The notes under the pieces were generated by a model. It was not told where the DNA came from. It was given only the letters and a program-made list of their open reading frames with translations, and did not search any database. Position numbers and translations under genes: made by a program. Below, in pieces: positions 10,864 to 13,170 of a stretch of DNA of 13,170 nt (position 1 is the first letter of the stretch; every line of letters starts with the position of its first letter). Source of the DNA: Candidatus Microgenomates bacterium (GTDB taxonomy: Bacteria; Patescibacteria; Microgenomatia; JADHYG01); contig JADHYG010000026.1 of the NCBI GenBank assembly GCA_016782545.1, positions 1 through 13,170 of the forward strand, read 5' to 3'.

Positions 10864-12375
10864 TTACTCAGAGGGCGGGGCAACAACTAAACCATAATTA
10901 ACAAGAACTTGTTGAACACCTCTGGAGACCGTTTCTAAGGCTGATTGAGGACTGGTGCCTAAAGACAAAGAATTAACGGCGTCTTCATAGTATTTAATAA
11001 TTTTATCATTAATACCGTCATCATAAGTGCGGGAACACATATAAAAGCTTTGGGCGTTTTGAGCTTGAGAAATAAAAGATCCAAGAAAAGGATCATCTAA
11101 AAGAGTCGGAGCAAGGTCTTTTCTTGAATAGGGCTCACCAAAGAGACGAATTTTGGCTGTTTCTGTATATAGAAACACCATTGTTTCTTTGGAAATTAAA
11201 TATTTTAAAAACTCAAATGCTTCAGCTTGATGCTGGCTTTTACTGGAAACTCCTTCAACCCAATAAGAAGCCCAACTAATATTAACCCCATGAAGTTGGG
11301 GTACGGGAGCAACTTTAAAATTCAGATCAGGATTCATTGCCTGAATAACAAAAACTTCCCAAGATGGAGCAAAAATCATGGCCGCCTCACCAGCGGCAAA
11401 AGCCAAGACAGAGTTATCTAAAGTTTCATCCCAAGTGTTTTGGGGCGGCTCAGCAAACATTCTGTAAAAAGTAAGCGCTTCAATTCCTTCAGGCGAACTC
11501 GGGCTTTGAAGATCAACGCTATTTTGAAGCATGATTAAACCAAGAATGTCAGAAAAATGTTCAATGTTGCTGGCCGTTCCTAAAGCCGCTCCTGAAGTAA
11601 TGATTTTACCGCTCTCATCTTTAACAGTTAAAGAAAAGGCTTGATTCTGAAAATCCTCCCAAGAAGCGGGCACTGAAAAACCAGCGGCGCTTAAAATGTC
11701 TTCATTATAAAAAAGGGCTAAACCATCAATTTCTAAAGGCAAGCCATAATATTTACCCTGCAGTTTTAAATCTTGAGAAACAACAGGGTAAAAAGTGCTT
11801 TCAAATTGAGAACTATCCATCACTTTTTCTGGCACTGGCGCAAGATAACCTTTCAACATTGGCAGCCAAGTATTATGAAAACGCAATATATCTGGCCCCT
11901 CTCCTGCTTCAATGGCCGCCATCACCCTTCCTCGAAAATCCTGAGGAGAATGTTTTTGATAAGTAATCTTAATATTGGGATTGTCTTTTTGAAAAGATTC
12001 AATAATCGGCGCCAAAGCTGATTCTTCTTCCCAAAGCCCCCAATAAGTTAAATTAACCTCGCCGCCTGATTTGGGCTTGCGTAAAATCTTAAAAAAGAAA
12101 AAAATCACGCCAATAATAATCAACGCGCCAATTATGATAAAAAGAGGTAAAGGAGGTTTTCTAATTACCTCTTCTTCCATTTCCGGCGGTGGCGGTGGCG
12201 GCGCTTCCCCCACGCCAAAAGGAGCTGAAGACGGAAAGCCTGATTCAGGCTCAGTTGTTGTTTCTGGTTGAGACTCTGGTTGAACAGGCTGAGCCGGCTG
12301 AGAAACCTCTTCTGAAACTGGCTGAGTTTCTTGTGGCTGAACCTCTTCTTGATTTTGCCAACTTTGATCTACCAT
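10864..12375 (-). CDS. Membrane-anchored extracellular solute-binding protein
   Basis: A 503-residue protein. Residues 1-73 are an acidic, Pro/Gln/Glu-rich disordered segment with a run of six Pro (59-64). One hydrophobic helix follows (about 76-95), then basic residues, then from about 106 a bacterial family-1 solute-binding domain (VNLTYWGLWEEES, GPDILRFHNTW, YGLPLEIDGLALFYN, AAMIFAPSW and EAFEFLKYL are typical strands). Such domains capture sugars or oligosaccharides for ABC importers. Here there is no cleaved signal or lipobox, so the protein is probably tethered with its N-terminus inside the cell. The positive-inside rule is ambiguous because Lys/Arg flank both sides of the helix. No permease or ATPase gene is in the window. 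The promoter is at 12396-12424; the upstream AAAGAGAAAG is a weak ribosome site. Confidence 0.85.
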   Translation of the reverse strand: MVDQSWQNQEEVQPQETQPVSEEVSQPAQPVQPESQPETTTEPESGFPSSAPFGVGEAPPPPPPEMEEEVIRKPPLPLFIIIGALIIIGVIFFFFKILRKPKSGGEVNLTYWGLWEEESALAPIIESFQKDNPNIKITYQKHSPQDFRGRVMAAIEAGEGPDILRFHNTWLPMLKGYLAPVPEKVMDSSQFESTFYPVVSQDLKLQGKYYGLPLEIDGLALFYNEDILSAAGFSVPASWEDFQNQAFSLTVKDESGKIITSGAALGTASNIEHFSDILGLIMLQNSVDLQSPSSPEGIEALTFYRMFAEPPQNTWDETLDNSVLAFAAGEAAMIFAPSWEVFVIQAMNPDLNFKVAPVPQLHGVNISWASYWVEGVSSKSQHQAEAFEFLKYLISKETMVFLYTETAKIRLFGEPYSRKDLAPTLLDDPFLGSFISQAQNAQSFYMCSRTYDDGINDKIIKYYEDAVNSLSLGTSPQSALETVSRGVQQVLVNYGLVVAPPSE

Positions 12376-12395
12376 ATTCTTTCTCTTTCTATGTT

Positions 12396-12424
12396 ATCAT
12401 ACTCTATACCCCTACGCATTCAAA
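12396..12424 (-). promoter_or_regulatory. Probable promoter of the solute-binding protein gene
   Basis: The minus strand has TTTGAA (12419-12424), a 17-nt spacer and TATGAT (12396-12401), giving a leader of about 14 nt. The -35 box lies within one arm of the inverted repeat that starts at 12416, so folding or protein binding there could affect it. Confidence 0.4.
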
Positions 12425-12506
12425 ATGTAAAATTAAATACCTAACGAAGCTTTGAATTTTGAATGAGATTAGCCAATATTGTTAGGCAATAGACCATTTT
12501 GAATGC
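12416..12506. repeat. Nested inverted repeat between divergent envelope genes
   Basis: GCATTCAAAATG (12416-12427) pairs perfectly with 12495-12506. Inside it CCTAAC (12440-12445) pairs with GTTAGG (12481-12486). A third copy of the arm (ATTTTGAATG, 12456-12465) can pair with the first instead, so two folds compete. It carries no open frame and may be a small mobile palindrome or a regulatory site. Confidence 0.6.
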
Positions 12507-12528
12507 TACGGTAGGTATATACTAAATT

Positions 12529-12557
12529 TTTGCAGATTCAAAGCGGAGTGGTATAAA
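12529..12557 (+). promoter_or_regulatory. Promoter of the VanW-like gene
   Basis: TTTGCA (12529-12534), a 17-nt spacer ending in TGG, and TATAAA (12552-12557). The first base of the -10 box is exactly 15 nt before the ATG at 12567, so the message would start about 3 nt before the start codon. Confidence 0.6.
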
Positions 12558-12566
12558 AGAAAAACT

Positions 12567-13170
12567 ATGGTCAAGAGGAAAAAGGTTTTAAAAAAGAAAC
12601 AAAAAAAACAATCTCCAAAATTTCAAAAAAAGAGCTTTTTTTTAGGCCTTTTTTTAGGAATTTTAATTTTAACTGTAGCTGGATTTTTTCTCTTTGAAAA
12701 AAAATATCAAGGCCGAGTTTATCCAGGCGTTAAAATTTTGGGCTTTGATTTTGGCGGGAAAAAAACCAAGCAAGTAAAAGATTTTTTTGAAGCTAAAAAC
12801 TATCCCTTTGAAAACTTAAAAATCATCTTTTTTCATCAAGATAAAATCGCCACCATTAGCGGCAAACTGATTAAATTAGGCTTTGACAGTGATCTTTCTG
12901 CTCAACAAGCCCATTTTATCGGTCGAGGCGGTGACTTTCTTTCTCAGTCCTCAATGAAATTCAGAGCCCTCACTCAAGGCATAGAACTCTCACCTCTTTT
13001 TAAATGGAGAAAAGAACCACTTGAAGAAACTCTTGATCTACTTAGTCAAACAATAAATATTGAGCCGCAAAATGCGCTTTTTAATTTCGAAGACAGCAAA
13101 GTAGTTGCTTTTCGTCTTTCAAAAAAAGGCCAGCGACTTAATACTAAAAAAACACTGGCTGATCTAGAAA
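12567..13170 (+). CDS. VanW-like membrane-anchored protein, N-terminal part (runs off the window)
   Basis: An open frame from ATG 12567 runs to the right edge (201 codons visible, no stop). The start is Lys-rich (residues 1-22), followed by one membrane helix (about 23-43), so the rest is outside the cell. After it comes YQGRVYPGVKILGFDFGGK, the opening of the putative peptidoglycan-binding domain (PG_binding_4 type) found ahead of VanW domains, with a second strand set around ALFNFEDSKVVAF (about 176-188). VanW itself would lie beyond the window, so that part is an extrapolation. The family is associated with the cell envelope; its biochemical role is not established. The promoter suggests an almost leaderless message, and no ribosome site is seen. 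Confidence 0.7.
   Translation, partial: MVKRKKVLKKKQKKQSPKFQKKSFFLGLFLGILILTVAGFFLFEKKYQGRVYPGVKILGFDFGGKKTKQVKDFFEAKNYPFENLKIIFFHQDKIATISGKLIKLGFDSDLSAQQAHFIGRGGDFLSQSSMKFRALTQGIELSPLFKWRKEPLEETLDLLSQTINIEPQNALFNFEDSKVVAFRLSKKGQRLNTKKTLADLE

Noticed and set aside
12071..12271. A plus-strand frame rich in Gly over the solute-binding gene
   Set aside because: It is the antisense of the poly-Pro stretch in the real protein.

Overview
The window looks like a chromosomal segment of a Candidate Phyla Radiation (Patescibacteria) bacterium, probably Microgenomates-like. This is inferred from content, not from any search. The supporting signs are AT-rich DNA, tRNA genes without an encoded CCA, a self-splicing-type intron in a tRNA, a secreted lamin-tail protein with a Pro/Thr tail, a signal-anchored solute-binding protein, a VanW-like protein, and short palindromic repeats that have invaded reading frames.

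Layout. 1-96 is the acidic 3' end of a plus-strand gene. 153-1058 holds a VapBC-type toxin-antitoxin pair bracketed by two related ~60-bp elements, each followed by a minus-strand terminator. 1122-1472 is an unrecognised 116-residue gene on the minus strand. 1675-2107 has two divergent CAU-anticodon tRNA genes; the minus-strand one is split by a 226-nt group I intron whose P1, P2, P3, P5, P7, P8, P9 and P10 pairings can all be drawn. Their promoters share a palindrome made of the two -35 boxes. 2228-2497 is a one-RRM RNA-binding protein, with an IS3/IS481-like insertion sequence (2670-3616) next to its promoters. 3808-6389 carries three plus-strand genes: a secreted lamin-tail protein, a thioredoxin-CcdA/DsbD-like membrane fusion and a two-iron superoxide reductase. 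6485-8533 is a minus-strand cluster in the order ArsR-like regulator, cysteine desulfurase, IscU-type scaffold. 8585-9838 is glutamate dehydrogenase. 9922-12375 is a coupled pair: a tethered extracellular solute-binding protein followed by a nucleotidyltransferase-fold protein. 12567 to the end is the start of a VanW-like protein.

How the genes may work together (inference). The redox membrane protein, superoxide reductase and Fe-S assembly genes fit an anaerobe handling oxygen stress and thiol/metal chemistry. The Cys-rich ArsR-like protein sits first in the Fe-S cluster, with a perfect inverted repeat over its own -10 box, so it probably controls that operon in place of IscR. The solute-binding protein, lamin-tail protein and VanW-like protein are envelope proteins.

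Most worth following up: the intron in the initiator-like tRNA, a repeated pattern of near-leaderless genes (ATG exactly 15 nt after the first base of the -10 box in three genes), and repeats embedded in the coding sequences of iscU, the desulfurase and the nucleotidyltransferase gene.
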